Source: Nocardia jiangxiensis NBRC 101359 (GTDB taxonomy: Bacteria > Actinomycetota > Actinomycetes > Mycobacteriales > Mycobacteriaceae). From it: a stretch of 64,000 nt of DNA. The notes under the pieces were generated by a model, which was given only the letters and a program-made list of their open reading frames with translations, made no database searches and was not told where the DNA came from. The stretch lies in the NCBI RefSeq assembly GCF_000308615.1, contig NZ_BAGB01000002.1, forward strand, positions 1 to 64,000. The letters are read 5' to 3'. Below are positions 1 to 8,006 of the stretch, piece after piece. Each line of letters begins with the position of its first letter. The first letter of the stretch is position 1. Both the position numbers and the translations under genes were made by a program.

Positions 1-31
1 GGATGTTGTCCATCTCGGCCGCCGGTGCGGC

Positions 32-745
32 TCACTCTCCAATGCGCGGAGACAGGTGAGCACCGACAGTCCGGGGTTCGGTGTTCGATTTGGTAAGCGC
101 GTCGAGTACATCCAGGAGTGTTTGAATCCCGGGGCCGACTGCAGTCGGTGTGTCGTGATCGAGCGCAGGAAACGACAGCCCGCGGGCGGCGGCGCGTTGG
201 CGTGGTGTGTGAGTGGGCGGAACGAGCTTTCCTGCCCGCACGAGGCATCCCAGCGCACTCGCCTTCCGCGGGCAGTTCGGGGCGCTACATGCTATGTGCT
301 CCTGCATAATTCGATGGGACTCAGCGACCGACAGTCGATGGTCGGGGTGCGCATGGAGTGGGTCGATGGCTCCTGGTTGAACAGCTGCCCATGTGACCGG
401 TGGGCATACCGTTTCCAAGTCGAATACCTCGCATACCCGGGCGGGTGTGTTTCCGACGGTCGCGAGGTCGTAGACGACCATCGCGGCGGCATGTACACCC
501 GTGGCGATCGCGAAGGCGTACTCGACGGGGTCGGTCTCGCGGCTGACCGGTGGCCGCACCGTGTACAGATACTGATAGCCGAGTTGTTCGGCGTGACGGC
601 GTATCCGGACTGCGTGTTCGGACGCATCCAGTCCAGAAACATCGGTGCGGACCAGTCCGACGGCTGTCGGGCGCTTCGGGCTGTCTTGGCTGGGCCGGTC
701 TCGACGAGGCGAATGCTTTTGGCGCATAGGTATTTCGATGTCCAT
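32..745 (-). CDS. Conserved hypothetical protein
   Basis: This 237-aa protein reads convincingly as coding, with strong GC3 and no low-complexity sequence. It has a recombinase-like opening segment (VGLVRTDVSG followed by HAVRIRRHAEQLGY, about residues 29-57), then a central stretch with CEVFDLETVCPP and HPDHRLSVAESHRIMQ, and a CSAPNCPRKA motif with two cysteines around residue 155. Similar proteins occur, as far as I recall, in Nocardia and Rhodococcus accessory DNA, but I do not know a function. It is divergent from the XRE regulator at 1030 and shares its 280-bp control region. The first Met lies before a basic segment, and an internal Met six codons on is an alternative start. Confidence 0.7.
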   Translation of the reverse strand: MDIEIPMRQKHSPRRDRPSQDSPKRPTAVGLVRTDVSGLDASEHAVRIRRHAEQLGYQYLYTVRPPVSRETDPVEYAFAIATGVHAAAMVVYDLATVGNTPARVCEVFDLETVCPPVTWAAVQPGAIDPLHAHPDHRLSVAESHRIMQEHIACSAPNCPRKASALGCLVRAGKLVPPTHTPRQRAAARGLSFPALDHDTPTAVGPGIQTLLDVLDALTKSNTEPRTVGAHLSPRIGE

Positions 746-903
746 ACGGTCTATCGCTCCCTGGTCGATTCATCTGGGCGGGGCACCCGCCGCCGGGGAC
801 CTCTCACCGTCAATCAGCGGTTCGCAGTTGGTCTGTCGATGTAGCGATCGGGTGGTGACATCAACCCGGCGGCGGGGCCTGTGGAAATGCTTTCGCCATG
901 TCA

Positions 904-1018
904 CCGGACATTTCCGGACATGGGCAGGACAGGAACCGGCTGAATCAGCGGCGACAGCTCTGACCCCGGACATAACCGGACAGGAACCGGCTACAGTGGC
1001 GGTCACCACTTCCGCCAC
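904..1018. promoter_or_regulatory. Repeat-rich divergent control region
   Basis: The 8-mer CCGGACAT occurs at 904-911, 914-921 and 966-973. The 15-mer GGACAGGAACCGGCT occurs at 927-941 and again at 978-992, exactly 51 bp apart. A perfect inverted repeat, GTGGCGG (996-1002) and CCGCCAC (1012-1018), ends just before the Shine-Dalgarno of the regulator gene. Repeats of this kind between a hypothetical gene and an XRE regulator look like operators for autoregulation. That role is inferred from position only. Confidence 0.6.
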
Positions 1019-1029
1019 AGGGGGCTGTG

Positions 1030-2283
1030 ATGGCTATCGTCGCGATATGGACCGAGGAAGAATGCGTCGCACTGCGTCGTGCCTACGGGATGAAGCAAGC
1101 CACCTTTGCGCACACCCTCGGCGTGGCGGAGCGATCTATCAGGCGCTGGGAGAAAGGTGAGACGCCGGTCGGTGGTCTCGGGCAGGCCACCTACTCGACG
1201 ATGCTCGCGAAGGCTCCAGAGGATGTCGCGGAACGGTTCGAGCAACTGCGCCGAAGTGAGAGCGATATGAAGCGGCGAGAAGTGTTGAAGGCCAGTGCCA
1301 TAGGTGTAGGCGCGTTGGCAACCTTGGGGCTCGGGGATTCCGCCGAACGTGCTGCGTGGTTGTTGTCCGGGGCAGGCCGACCTGATGTTGCCGCCGTGTC
1401 ATTGGTGCGGTCGACGTTGCATCACGCGATGCAATTGGATGACCTGCTGGGTTCTCCTGCGGCACAAGGAATGGTCGTTGCGCAGCAGCAAGTTACGGAG
1501 GCGATGTTGCGAGACTGCCCCGCTGTGCTGCGCCCCGAGGTTTTGTCGCTGTACGCCGAATGGACTGGGCTTGCAGGGTCTTTGGCATGGGACGGACAGG
1601 ATTATCCGACTGCCGCACGTCTATACACGCAGGCACGGGAGAACGCACACGAAGCCGAAGACTCCGACCTTGGTGCGTACCTGCTGTGCCACCTGTCGCA
1701 ACTGGAGACTTGGCAACGCAGGCCGCGTATCGCTGTCGATTACGCGGTCGCTGCGCGTAGCTGGGTGATGCAATCAGAGGACCGGCAGCTGCGGGCCTAC
1801 GTTGCGATCCGCAACGCTGAAGCTGCGGCAATCGCCGGACAACGGGCGGCATGTTTGCAAGCCCTCGATGAGGCAGATTCCATGCTCGTTGGTATCGCGC
1901 CATGCCATCCGTCGCAGAGCCGCGCCTACTTCATGGGCGCGGGAATACAGGAGAGCTATCGCGGTAACTGCCTAGCGATCTTGGGGGATGCTGGGCATGC
2001 GGTGGTCGCATCGCGGCACGCACTGGCAACTATGCCGACCAACTACGTGCGCGATCGTGCCGTCACACTCCTCGAGCTCGAACGTGCACTGATTCAGCTC
2101 GATGAGATCGAAGAAGCGGCGAGTGCCGTAGCTGAAGCGGCAGCTCTGGCAGAACAGAACCGCTCGCCCAGACTGGCGAATGCGATAGCTGAGGGGCGGC
2201 ATCACCTGTCGCCGTGGGCCGATACGCGATCGGTGAGGGAACTGGATGCCGCACTCATGTCCCGCGATATCGTGATGCCATGA
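1030..2283 (+). CDS. XRE-family regulator with TPR-like sensor domain
   Basis: The 417-aa protein begins with an XRE helix-turn-helix of about 50 residues (ALRRAYGMKQATFAHTLGVA then RSIRRWEKGE), which should bind DNA. A basic twin-arginine-like stretch KRREVLKASAIGVGALATLG follows near residue 80, a peculiarity shared by many actinobacterial XRE regulators. From about residue 100 to the end the sequence is helical and Ala-rich with TPR-like repeats, suggesting a ligand or peptide sensor. ATG 1030 is preferred over the adjacent GTG 1027 because AGGGGG ends at 1024. Its stop overlaps the next gene (ATGA), so the two are co-transcribed. It probably controls element functions through the repeats at 904-1018, which is inference. 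Confidence 0.8.
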   Translation: MAIVAIWTEEECVALRRAYGMKQATFAHTLGVAERSIRRWEKGETPVGGLGQATYSTMLAKAPEDVAERFEQLRRSESDMKRREVLKASAIGVGALATLGLGDSAERAAWLLSGAGRPDVAAVSLVRSTLHHAMQLDDLLGSPAAQGMVVAQQQVTEAMLRDCPAVLRPEVLSLYAEWTGLAGSLAWDGQDYPTAARLYTQARENAHEAEDSDLGAYLLCHLSQLETWQRRPRIAVDYAVAARSWVMQSEDRQLRAYVAIRNAEAAAIAGQRAACLQALDEADSMLVGIAPCHPSQSRAYFMGAGIQESYRGNCLAILGDAGHAVVASRHALATMPTNYVRDRAVTLLELERALIQLDEIEEAASAVAEAAALAEQNRSPRLANAIAEGRHHLSPWADTRSVRELDAALMSRDIVMP

Positions 2284-2615
2284 GCACCGACCGCGAATCC
2301 GAGGTGATGTCGCGGCTTGAGCGCGCTCGTGCCCGCCTGGTAGCGACCGGTGAAATGGATGCGCGAGGCTCGCAGGGGCGAACTCCGCCCAGATCAGAGG
2401 TGTTCCGGAAAGCGTCGGCTGAGATTCATGCGGCTGAGCAGGCACGTAATCGTCTGCTTGTAGACCTGGTCGGCGATGCCGATACTGTGCCGGTCGAACT
2501 CGCGAAACGCTTGGGCCTGACCGGTCGCGAGGCCGTGCACATCCTCGACACGGCTCGGAACGGAACTCAGCGACTGCGCCAGCACGTCTTCGGGCGACTC
2601 TGGGTAGTCGGATAA
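2280..2615 (+). CDS. Hypothetical protein coupled to the XRE regulator
   Basis: This 111-aa protein has no family I recognise. It starts at the ATG that overlaps the TGA of the preceding regulator, indicating translational coupling. The sequence is charged and probably helical: MSRLERARARLVATG near the start, then a segment KASAEIHAAEQARNRLLVDL. The C-terminal half reads VELAKRLGLTGREAVHIL, which could be a small helix-turn-helix. The arrangement suggests a partner or second regulator for the XRE protein. The function is unknown. Confidence 0.65.
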   Translation: MSTDRESEVMSRLERARARLVATGEMDARGSQGRTPPRSEVFRKASAEIHAAEQARNRLLVDLVGDADTVPVELAKRLGLTGREAVHILDTARNGTQRLRQHVFGRLWVVG

Positions 2616-3059
2616 GAACAGCTCAACGAGGCGGATCGGGTTGCCGGTCGAATTCCTTCGGGGACGGAGAGTCTTCCTCGGTTTCGCGAACGGAGGCGCG
2701 CAGCCCGGGAACGGTGAGGGTGATGGTTGCGTGAGGTGTCTGTGCGAGGCGTGGATGTGGTCTCCTGTGATCCAGGCGGATTCATTGGGCTCGTCGTCTG
2801 TGAGGGCTACACGCTGCCCATGCAGCGGGGCGTCGCGTCAGATTGTGATGAGAATCACATGAAACTCGGGCTGTTTGCTGGCTTTTGGTCACATTCGGTC
2901 GTGTTGGGACGGTTTGGGTGTCTGTGGGGTGTCAAATCGTCTGCTCAGTAGCGTTTAGTTGCATTCAGTTGTGCTTGGTCGTGTCTGGCGCTGTTCCGTC
3001 CCGGTAGTTCCCGCTGGTCTCCTTTAAGTGCCCAGTCTGGGTAATTTACGCCCCAAATT

Positions 3060-3085
3060 CGTGTTAGAACGATGGTTCTTACACG
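3060..3085. repeat. Inverted repeat in AICE non-coding region
   Basis: CGTGTTAGAAC at 3060-3070 is followed by a 4-base loop and by GTTCTTACACG at 3075-3085, with one mismatch in 11. It lies in low-GC sequence with no gene within 500 bp on either side. Possible roles are a repressor operator, a hairpin origin, or part of a transfer locus. Confidence 0.55.
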
Positions 3086-3291
3086 CTGATGTCACACCGC
3101 CGGTGGGACATTGTGGAGTACTGCCGGTCAATGCCCGTATCGTGGGTTCTGGACGGCGATCATGACAGGAGATCGGAAGGTGCTCCGGTCGGCTCACCGC
3201 ACATATGGAAGCAGAAACGTGCTCGAGCACGAGAGTGAGGGAGAGGAGGTCTGCGGACGGAATTGATTGTGACGTGACCAAGAATTCGTGA

Positions 3292-3321
3292 GCTGCCCCC
3301 TCGCGCCAACGAAGGGGCAGC
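3292..3321. repeat. Inverted repeat, hairpin GCTGCCCC/GGGGCAGC
   Basis: Perfect 8-bp arms at 3292-3299 and 3314-3321 are separated by 14 bases. There is no T tract after it, so a simple terminator is less likely than an operator or structured leader upstream of the gene at 3682. Confidence 0.45.
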
Positions 3322-3681
3322 GGACACGAAAACACTCCCATTTGGATTATCGGGTTGCAGCCCTACCTCGGGAGTCCGACATTTTCGCTAGCAGAATTGG
3401 AGGTTCTGCTGTGTCCACAGTAGCGCAGTCGTGCGCTGGGCGTCACCAGTACCCAGAGGACAGGCGGGTATTTGGTACTGCGGTCCATCGCTCGGGGACT
3501 GGGGCGGATTCGGGGCTGTGGTGGTGCTGTTTGGAGCGTGGTCCGCCCTGTTCATGGTGGTCACGGGCTGGTGAGCGGCGTTGCTGATGAGCGCGTCGGA
3601 GTCCGCGGCCGGATGGCTGGTGGTGCAGGTGTTGCACTGCCGGGAACAGAGATTGATCACATTCTCAGGAGAAGAACACAT

Positions 3682-4143
3682 ATGACCACCGCAAACAAGA
3701 AGAATTCGTTTACCCGTCGGGGTTTCCGGTTTCGGGTGGAATTCGCGGAATATTTCGGGATGGGTCTGTATCAGACCTCGGATGTACGGCCGGATACCGA
3801 GTACACGGGCGACCCGAACAGGCCGGGGCCGCAGCGACGCGACCTGGTGACCGGTCTTCTGCAATGGAAAGTCGGGGTCATGGATCCGGGCGAAGAGAAT
3901 CCTCGGCGCGCGAGCTACGAGATCGTGCTGTTGTCGGATACCGAGCCGGTGCCGACGACACAGGAGATCGCGCCGAACGTACGTCCGATCGAGTTGACCG
4001 GGATCACGGTCGAGCCGCGTCTGGCCGGAGATGGCCAGTTCAAGTACGTGTCCAAGGCGGTGCGGGCGAGCGGGTATGCACCCGGACAGTCCGCATCGGG
4101 GCGCGGCACAGGGTCGGCGAGCGGATCGAAGTCTGCAAGCTGA
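3682..4143 (+). CDS. AICE accessory protein of unknown function
   Basis: The 153-aa protein starts at ATG 3682, preceded by AGGAGA at 3667-3672. It opens with a basic segment (MTTANKKNSFTRRGFRF), continues with a compact fold rich in beta-type residues, and ends in a Ser/Gly-rich low-complexity tail after residue 135. I do not recognise the family. Small proteins at this place, directly ahead of the FtsK-like gene, occur in other actinobacterial integrative elements. A role in replication or transfer is plausible but unproven. It likely forms an operon with the translocase gene that follows after 134 bp. Confidence 0.65.
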   Translation: MTTANKKNSFTRRGFRFRVEFAEYFGMGLYQTSDVRPDTEYTGDPNRPGPQRRDLVTGLLQWKVGVMDPGEENPRRASYEIVLLSDTEPVPTTQEIAPNVRPIELTGITVEPRLAGDGQFKYVSKAVRASGYAPGQSASGRGTGSASGSKSAS

Positions 4144-4277
4144 GCTGAGAACACAGTGATCAGGCGGGTTCGGCTGGCTCTTGTATTTCCTGCCGGTCGG
4201 ACCCGCTGGCACGGCGTTGTGTCCGTAGTTAGTTGCGGAACAGTTTTATTCGATTTCCTGATGAAAGAAATGGAATC

Positions 4278-5732
4278 ATGGTTCGTTCGGAGAACTATCA
4301 GAAGCAGCCGGAGAGTCCCGGCCCTGAAGAAACCATCATGTTGATGCTCACCGAGCTGCTTGGGAAAGTGTTGGTGGGTGTGGCGTACCTGGTGTGGTGG
4401 TCGGTGTTGTTTCCGATGCTTTCGCTGCCAGTGGTCGGCGTCGGGGTGTTGTGGTGGTGGCGTGGGTGGCCGTTAAGCGTTGCGGCACTGGTGTTTTCAC
4501 TCGCGGTGTGGGGGTTGTGGTGGCTGTGGTGGCCTGCGTCCTGGCGGCGGTGGGTGTGGGGGCGGATGCGGAGCCGGTATCTGACGTGGGTGCGGTACCG
4601 GCGGCGGTGGAACACGTTGACCGCGATGCACGGGCTCACCACGATTCTGGACACGGGGGTTCTGACACCGCACCTCGGGAAAGTCGCGATCGGTGATACC
4701 GCTGATGTGCTGATGGTCAAACTCCTGGACGGTCAAACCGTGGATGACTGGGCGAAGAAGTCCGAAGCGTTGCGGCATGCCCTGCGGGCGCTGGGAGTTC
4801 GGGTCCGCAAAGTGGAATCGGGGTGGGTCCGGTTACAGATCATCCACACTGACCGCCTCACCGATCCGATCCCGCTGCCGCGCACCGAACCGGACAGCGT
4901 CGACCTGGAAGCACTCACGATCGGGATCACGGAGCTGGGTGAGCCGTGGCGTATCCGATTGCTGGGTTCCGGGGTGCTGGTCGCCGGGATCATGGGCGCG
5001 GGCAAAGGCTCGGTGGCGTGGGCGACCATCGCCGCTGTGGGGCCTGCGATCCGGGAGGGTCGCGTGGTGTTGTGGGTGCTTGATCCCAAGGGCGGCATGG
5101 AATTCGGTGCAGCCCGACAGTGGTTCGCACGCTTTGCCTCCGACAACGGGCCCGGTGCGGTCCAGTTGCTTCGTGACGCGGTCGATCTGGTGCAGTCTCG
5201 CGGGAACATCTACATGGAGCGGTGGGAACGCAAGATTACTCCGACCGTGAAAGAACCGATGGTGTTCATTATCATAGATGAACATGCGAGCCTGACCGCG
5301 CACTACAGCGACCGCAAGATCAAGGATGAGATCGTGCGGTTGCTCGGTGTGCTGCTTACGCAGTCCCGCGCGGTGGCGATGCCGGTCATGGGATGTCTTC
5401 AGGATCCGGCGAAAGAAACTCTGGAGCAGAGGCAATATTTTCCCTATCGGGTCGGAATGCGCATGACCGAGCCGACGCAACCGAACATGTTGTTCGGGCT
5501 CTCGGGCCGGGACCGGGGCGCACTGTGCGATGAAATCCCCGAATCGATGCCGGGCATCGCCTATGTGGAAGAGGAAGGCTCCAGCGAGATCACTCGGGTG
5601 CGGGCGTTCATGGTGACTGACGACGATATCCGCTGGATCATCAACACCTACCCGCCCCTGCCTCGCCGCACCGACGGCATGCCCAACTGGCCCACGGGAC
5701 CCGACGGCGACGGCGACCCCACCGAGGCATGA
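4278..5732 (+). CDS. FtsK/SpoIIIE-like (TraB-type) DNA translocase
   Basis: This 484-aa membrane-bound ATPase should move double-stranded DNA between hyphae or cells during conjugation, as TraB/TraSA proteins do in actinomycetes. A very Trp-rich membrane region with two or more segments (WWSVLFPMLSL, then VLWWWRGWPL to GLWWLWWPASW) covers about residues 35-90. The Walker A motif GIMGAGKGS lies at about residues 237-245, and Walker B is VFIIIDEHA. The Gly-Ser ending of Walker A, in place of the usual FtsK Lys-Ser, is common in AICE translocases. ATG 4278 is chosen; TTG 4233 and ATG 4338 are alternatives, and the ribosome site is weak. The 306 bp downstream hold the iterons and then the replication gene. 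Confidence 0.85.
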   Translation: MVRSENYQKQPESPGPEETIMLMLTELLGKVLVGVAYLVWWSVLFPMLSLPVVGVGVLWWWRGWPLSVAALVFSLAVWGLWWLWWPASWRRWVWGRMRSRYLTWVRYRRRWNTLTAMHGLTTILDTGVLTPHLGKVAIGDTADVLMVKLLDGQTVDDWAKKSEALRHALRALGVRVRKVESGWVRLQIIHTDRLTDPIPLPRTEPDSVDLEALTIGITELGEPWRIRLLGSGVLVAGIMGAGKGSVAWATIAAVGPAIREGRVVLWVLDPKGGMEFGAARQWFARFASDNGPGAVQLLRDAVDLVQSRGNIYMERWERKITPTVKEPMVFIIIDEHASLTAHYSDRKIKDEIVRLLGVLLTQSRAVAMPVMGCLQDPAKETLEQRQYFPYRVGMRMTEPTQPNMLFGLSGRDRGALCDEIPESMPGIAYVEEEGSSEITRVRAFMVTDDDIRWIINTYPPLPRRTDGMPNWPTGPDGDGDPTEA

Positions 5733-5808
5733 GATCCGGATCGGTTCGAAACAACTAGATAGACTGGTATGGCCGCGCCAGACGAACACCACCTTTTGCG
5801 AGCGGCAC

Positions 5809-5890
5809 TCAGCGCGGATAGCGCACTCACACACATTCTTTCAGCGCGGATAGCGCACTCAGGATCCTTTTTCAGCGCGGTAAGCGCTTC
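5809..5890. repeat. Three iterons upstream of the replication gene
   Basis: TCAGCGCGGATAGCGC followed by ACTCA occurs at 5809-5829 and again, identically over 21 bp, at 5841-5861. A diverged third copy, TCAGCGCGGTAAGCGCTTC, lies at 5872-5890. The spacing is 32 and 31 bp, close to three helical turns, so a protein would meet all copies on the same face. Each unit contains AGCGC twice, and in the third copy these form a perfect palindrome (AGCGC, 5 bases, GCGCT). The position just ahead of the RepSA-type gene suggests an initiator-binding origin or a copy-control operator. Confidence 0.8.
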
Positions 5891-6038
5891 GTGACCGTCG
5901 TACCGGCGGCGGCACATACATCTGAAACCTGTTCCGGCAGTTGAACATTCGAATTCTCCTTCACGCGGCACCGGACCTCATCCGGCCCAGGTGCTGGGCC
6001 TCCGGTGCCGCGTATTCGACTACGGGACAGGTGATCTC

Positions 6039-7736
6039 ATGACCACTCTTCGCGATGACGCGCCGCTACCCGATGCCCTGGGCGGGCAACCCGGGCGCGG
6101 ACCGTCGTTCCTGGATATCGCGGTCGCGGCGGCCGAACGGCACGGGGTGTGCGCGCGGCCGGTGATTCTGGAACAAACAAATCTCGACACCGGGCGGCGG
6201 GAGTTCGTGCCGGTGCCGTGCGGGGCGACCTTGGAATCGGTGTGCGCTCCATGCGCGCGAAAACACAAAGCTCTGCGGCAGGCTCAATGCCGGGAGGGCT
6301 GGCACATGACCGAAGAACCACCCGCACCCCGGGCGCGCCCGACCGATGACCAAGAAGGGATGCTGTGCGTCCGCGCCGACCTGGCGTCGGATCTAGCCAC
6401 GGCGCGCGAGAGACAGGACGTCACGGCGATAGCCGAGATAGAGGCTGAATTACGGTGGTGTGACGCACAATTGGCCGCGATCGGGATGCGAGGCAAAGCG
6501 CCTGCGGTCGATGCCTCGGACCAGGATGCGCCAGCGGGTGAGGATTCGGCCGGCATGGGGGAGCAAGAGGATTCGCCCTCGCGCGCCCGGCGTTCGACTC
6601 GTCGCCGTGAGGACGCACCGAACCTACCGCGCAACGCTGTCTCCGATCGCACCGTGGGCCGGGAGTTCGGCGGTCGCTACTCCTCGATGTTCGTCACGCT
6701 CACCATGCCCAGCTACGGCAAGGTCTTCGGGGACGGGGCCGCCCGCGACCCGGACAGCTACGACTACGACCGGGCGGCGTGGGATGCGATCTGCTGCGCC
6801 CGGTTGTTCTCGCGCTGGATACAGAACCTGCGACGAGTGGTCGGCTGGAACGTCCAATACTTCGCGGTCGTCGAACCACAAAAACGCGGCGCACCACACC
6901 TACACATCGCCCTGCGCGGACACATTCCCCGTGAAGTACTGCGCAAAGTCACCGAAGCCACCTACCACCAAATGTGGTGGCCACCTACAACGCAGATGCG
7001 CTACCCCGGCGCGGAGGTGCCCGTGTGGGATGAGCGACGCGGGGGATTCATCGACCCGGCCACGCGGGCACCACTACCGGACTGGGACGAGGCGGTCGAC
7101 TCGATCGGTCCCGAGGACGCTCCGGCACATACGGCGCGGTTCGGGCCTCGCCTGGATATCCAGGGCCTCGCGGCAGGCACGAAAGCCGCTCATGAGGCGG
7201 TGGGATACCTGTGCAAGTACCTCACGAAATCGGTGACCGAAGTCTTGCACGCCCGCACCCCGCGCCAGCACGACCACTACGACCGCCTTCACCGGGCTCT
7301 GTGCCGCACCCCGTGTAGTCCGCGGTGCGGTATCTGGCTGCTCTATGGCGTCGTCCCCAAGGGCGCTACCGCGAAAACCGTTCCAGGGGTGTGCAAAGCG
7401 CGTGCGCACCGACGCGAAACCCTGGCCCTGCCAGGCAACCGGGTGCTGACCTCCGAGCGGTGGACGGGCAAGACCCTCGGGGACCACAAAGCGGATCGGA
7501 TCGAATTCGTGCGCCGCAAGCTCGCCCTGGCGGGCATCGAGAAACCCGCTCGCGACCCACGCCGGTACACCTCGACCACGATCGCCCCCGGCACCCGCGT
7601 GCCACCTCGGGCGCAACTGCTCATGTCAGCAATCGCTGAACGCATCGGCTGGCGTGCGGAATACGACCGGGCCATGCTCGCCGCCGAACCACCTCCTCCT
7701 GACCCGAACAGCTCAACCACCAACCATCACAGCTAA
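6039..7736 (+). CDS. Replication initiator, RepSA family (rolling-circle, HUH type)
   Basis: The 565-aa protein should nick one strand at the element origin and start rolling-circle replication. A zinc-finger-like Cys set lies at residues 61, 69, 72 and 84. Motif 1 is FVTLTMPSYG (about 218-227), the HUH metal motif is PHLHIALRG with His287 and His289, and the catalytic tyrosine motif is VGYLCKYLTKS with Tyr390/Tyr394. The order and spacing fit the RepSA family of pSAM2-like elements. ATG 6039 is used because it has an AGGTG upstream; the in-frame codon at 5991 lies in the leader. It is followed at 14 bp by xis and then int, the usual replication-excision-integration operon. Confidence 0.9.
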   Translation: MTTLRDDAPLPDALGGQPGRGPSFLDIAVAAAERHGVCARPVILEQTNLDTGRREFVPVPCGATLESVCAPCARKHKALRQAQCREGWHMTEEPPAPRARPTDDQEGMLCVRADLASDLATARERQDVTAIAEIEAELRWCDAQLAAIGMRGKAPAVDASDQDAPAGEDSAGMGEQEDSPSRARRSTRRREDAPNLPRNAVSDRTVGREFGGRYSSMFVTLTMPSYGKVFGDGAARDPDSYDYDRAAWDAICCARLFSRWIQNLRRVVGWNVQYFAVVEPQKRGAPHLHIALRGHIPREVLRKVTEATYHQMWWPPTTQMRYPGAEVPVWDERRGGFIDPATRAPLPDWDEAVDSIGPEDAPAHTARFGPRLDIQGLAAGTKAAHEAVGYLCKYLTKSVTEVLHARTPRQHDHYDRLHRALCRTPCSPRCGIWLLYGVVPKGATAKTVPGVCKARAHRRETLALPGNRVLTSERWTGKTLGDHKADRIEFVRRKLALAGIEKPARDPRRYTSTTIAPGTRVPPRAQLLMSAIAERIGWRAEYDRAMLAAEPPPPDPNSSTTNHHS

Positions 7737-7750
7737 TTTGGAGCAATCAA

Positions 7751-7984
7751 ATGACTGTTGATCTTCCTGCCGGGTCGGGGTCTGCTGAAACACGACCGGT
7801 TCGACGGTGGGCTACCACCAAAGCCGCTGCGGCGCACATCTGCGTACACCCTGAAGTGTTGCGGCGCTGGAACCGGGAATCGGACAAGCACCCGTGGCTA
7901 CCCAAGCCCAAGCGGGTCGGAAAGGACTTCCGTTGGGACCTGGACGCTTTGGACGCTGCCCTGGATGCACAGGGAGCGGACTGA
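7751..7984 (+). CDS. xis: Excisionase (Xis), winged-helix/MerR-like
   Basis: This 77-aa basic protein has the AICE excisionase layout: a short disordered start, then a helix-turn-helix (TKAAAAHICVHPEVLRRWNR) and a wing with KPKRVGKDFRWDLDALD. It should bind att DNA and direct the integrase toward excision. GGAG at 7740-7743 sits seven bases before ATG 7751. It lies between rep and int, 22 bp before the integrase start, as in pSAM2-type elements. Confidence 0.88.
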   Translation: MTVDLPAGSGSAETRPVRRWATTKAAAAHICVHPEVLRRWNRESDKHPWLPKPKRVGKDFRWDLDALDAALDAQGAD

Positions 7985-8006
7985 CTCACTCCGGTCCGGT
8001 GGACCG

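Larger units (their letters stand above)
2616..3681. other. 1-kb non-coding stretch of the element with inverted repeats
   Basis: No convincing gene is present. The short open frames here are out of line with actinomycete codon bias, and around 2850-3060 the DNA is visibly less GC-rich than its neighbours. Three inverted repeats stand out: 3060-3070 with 3075-3085 (11-bp arms, one mismatch, 4-bp loop), 3292-3299 with 3314-3321 (perfect 8-bp arms), and 3447-3453 with 3474-3480 (perfect 7-bp arms). In AICEs such stretches may hold promoters, a transfer locus or a replication site. Which applies here cannot be told from sequence alone. Confidence 0.5.

Noticed and set aside
3388..4212. 274-codon minus-strand frame in the AICE
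   Set aside because: It runs opposite the well-supported gene at 3682 and has no recognisable features or ribosome site.
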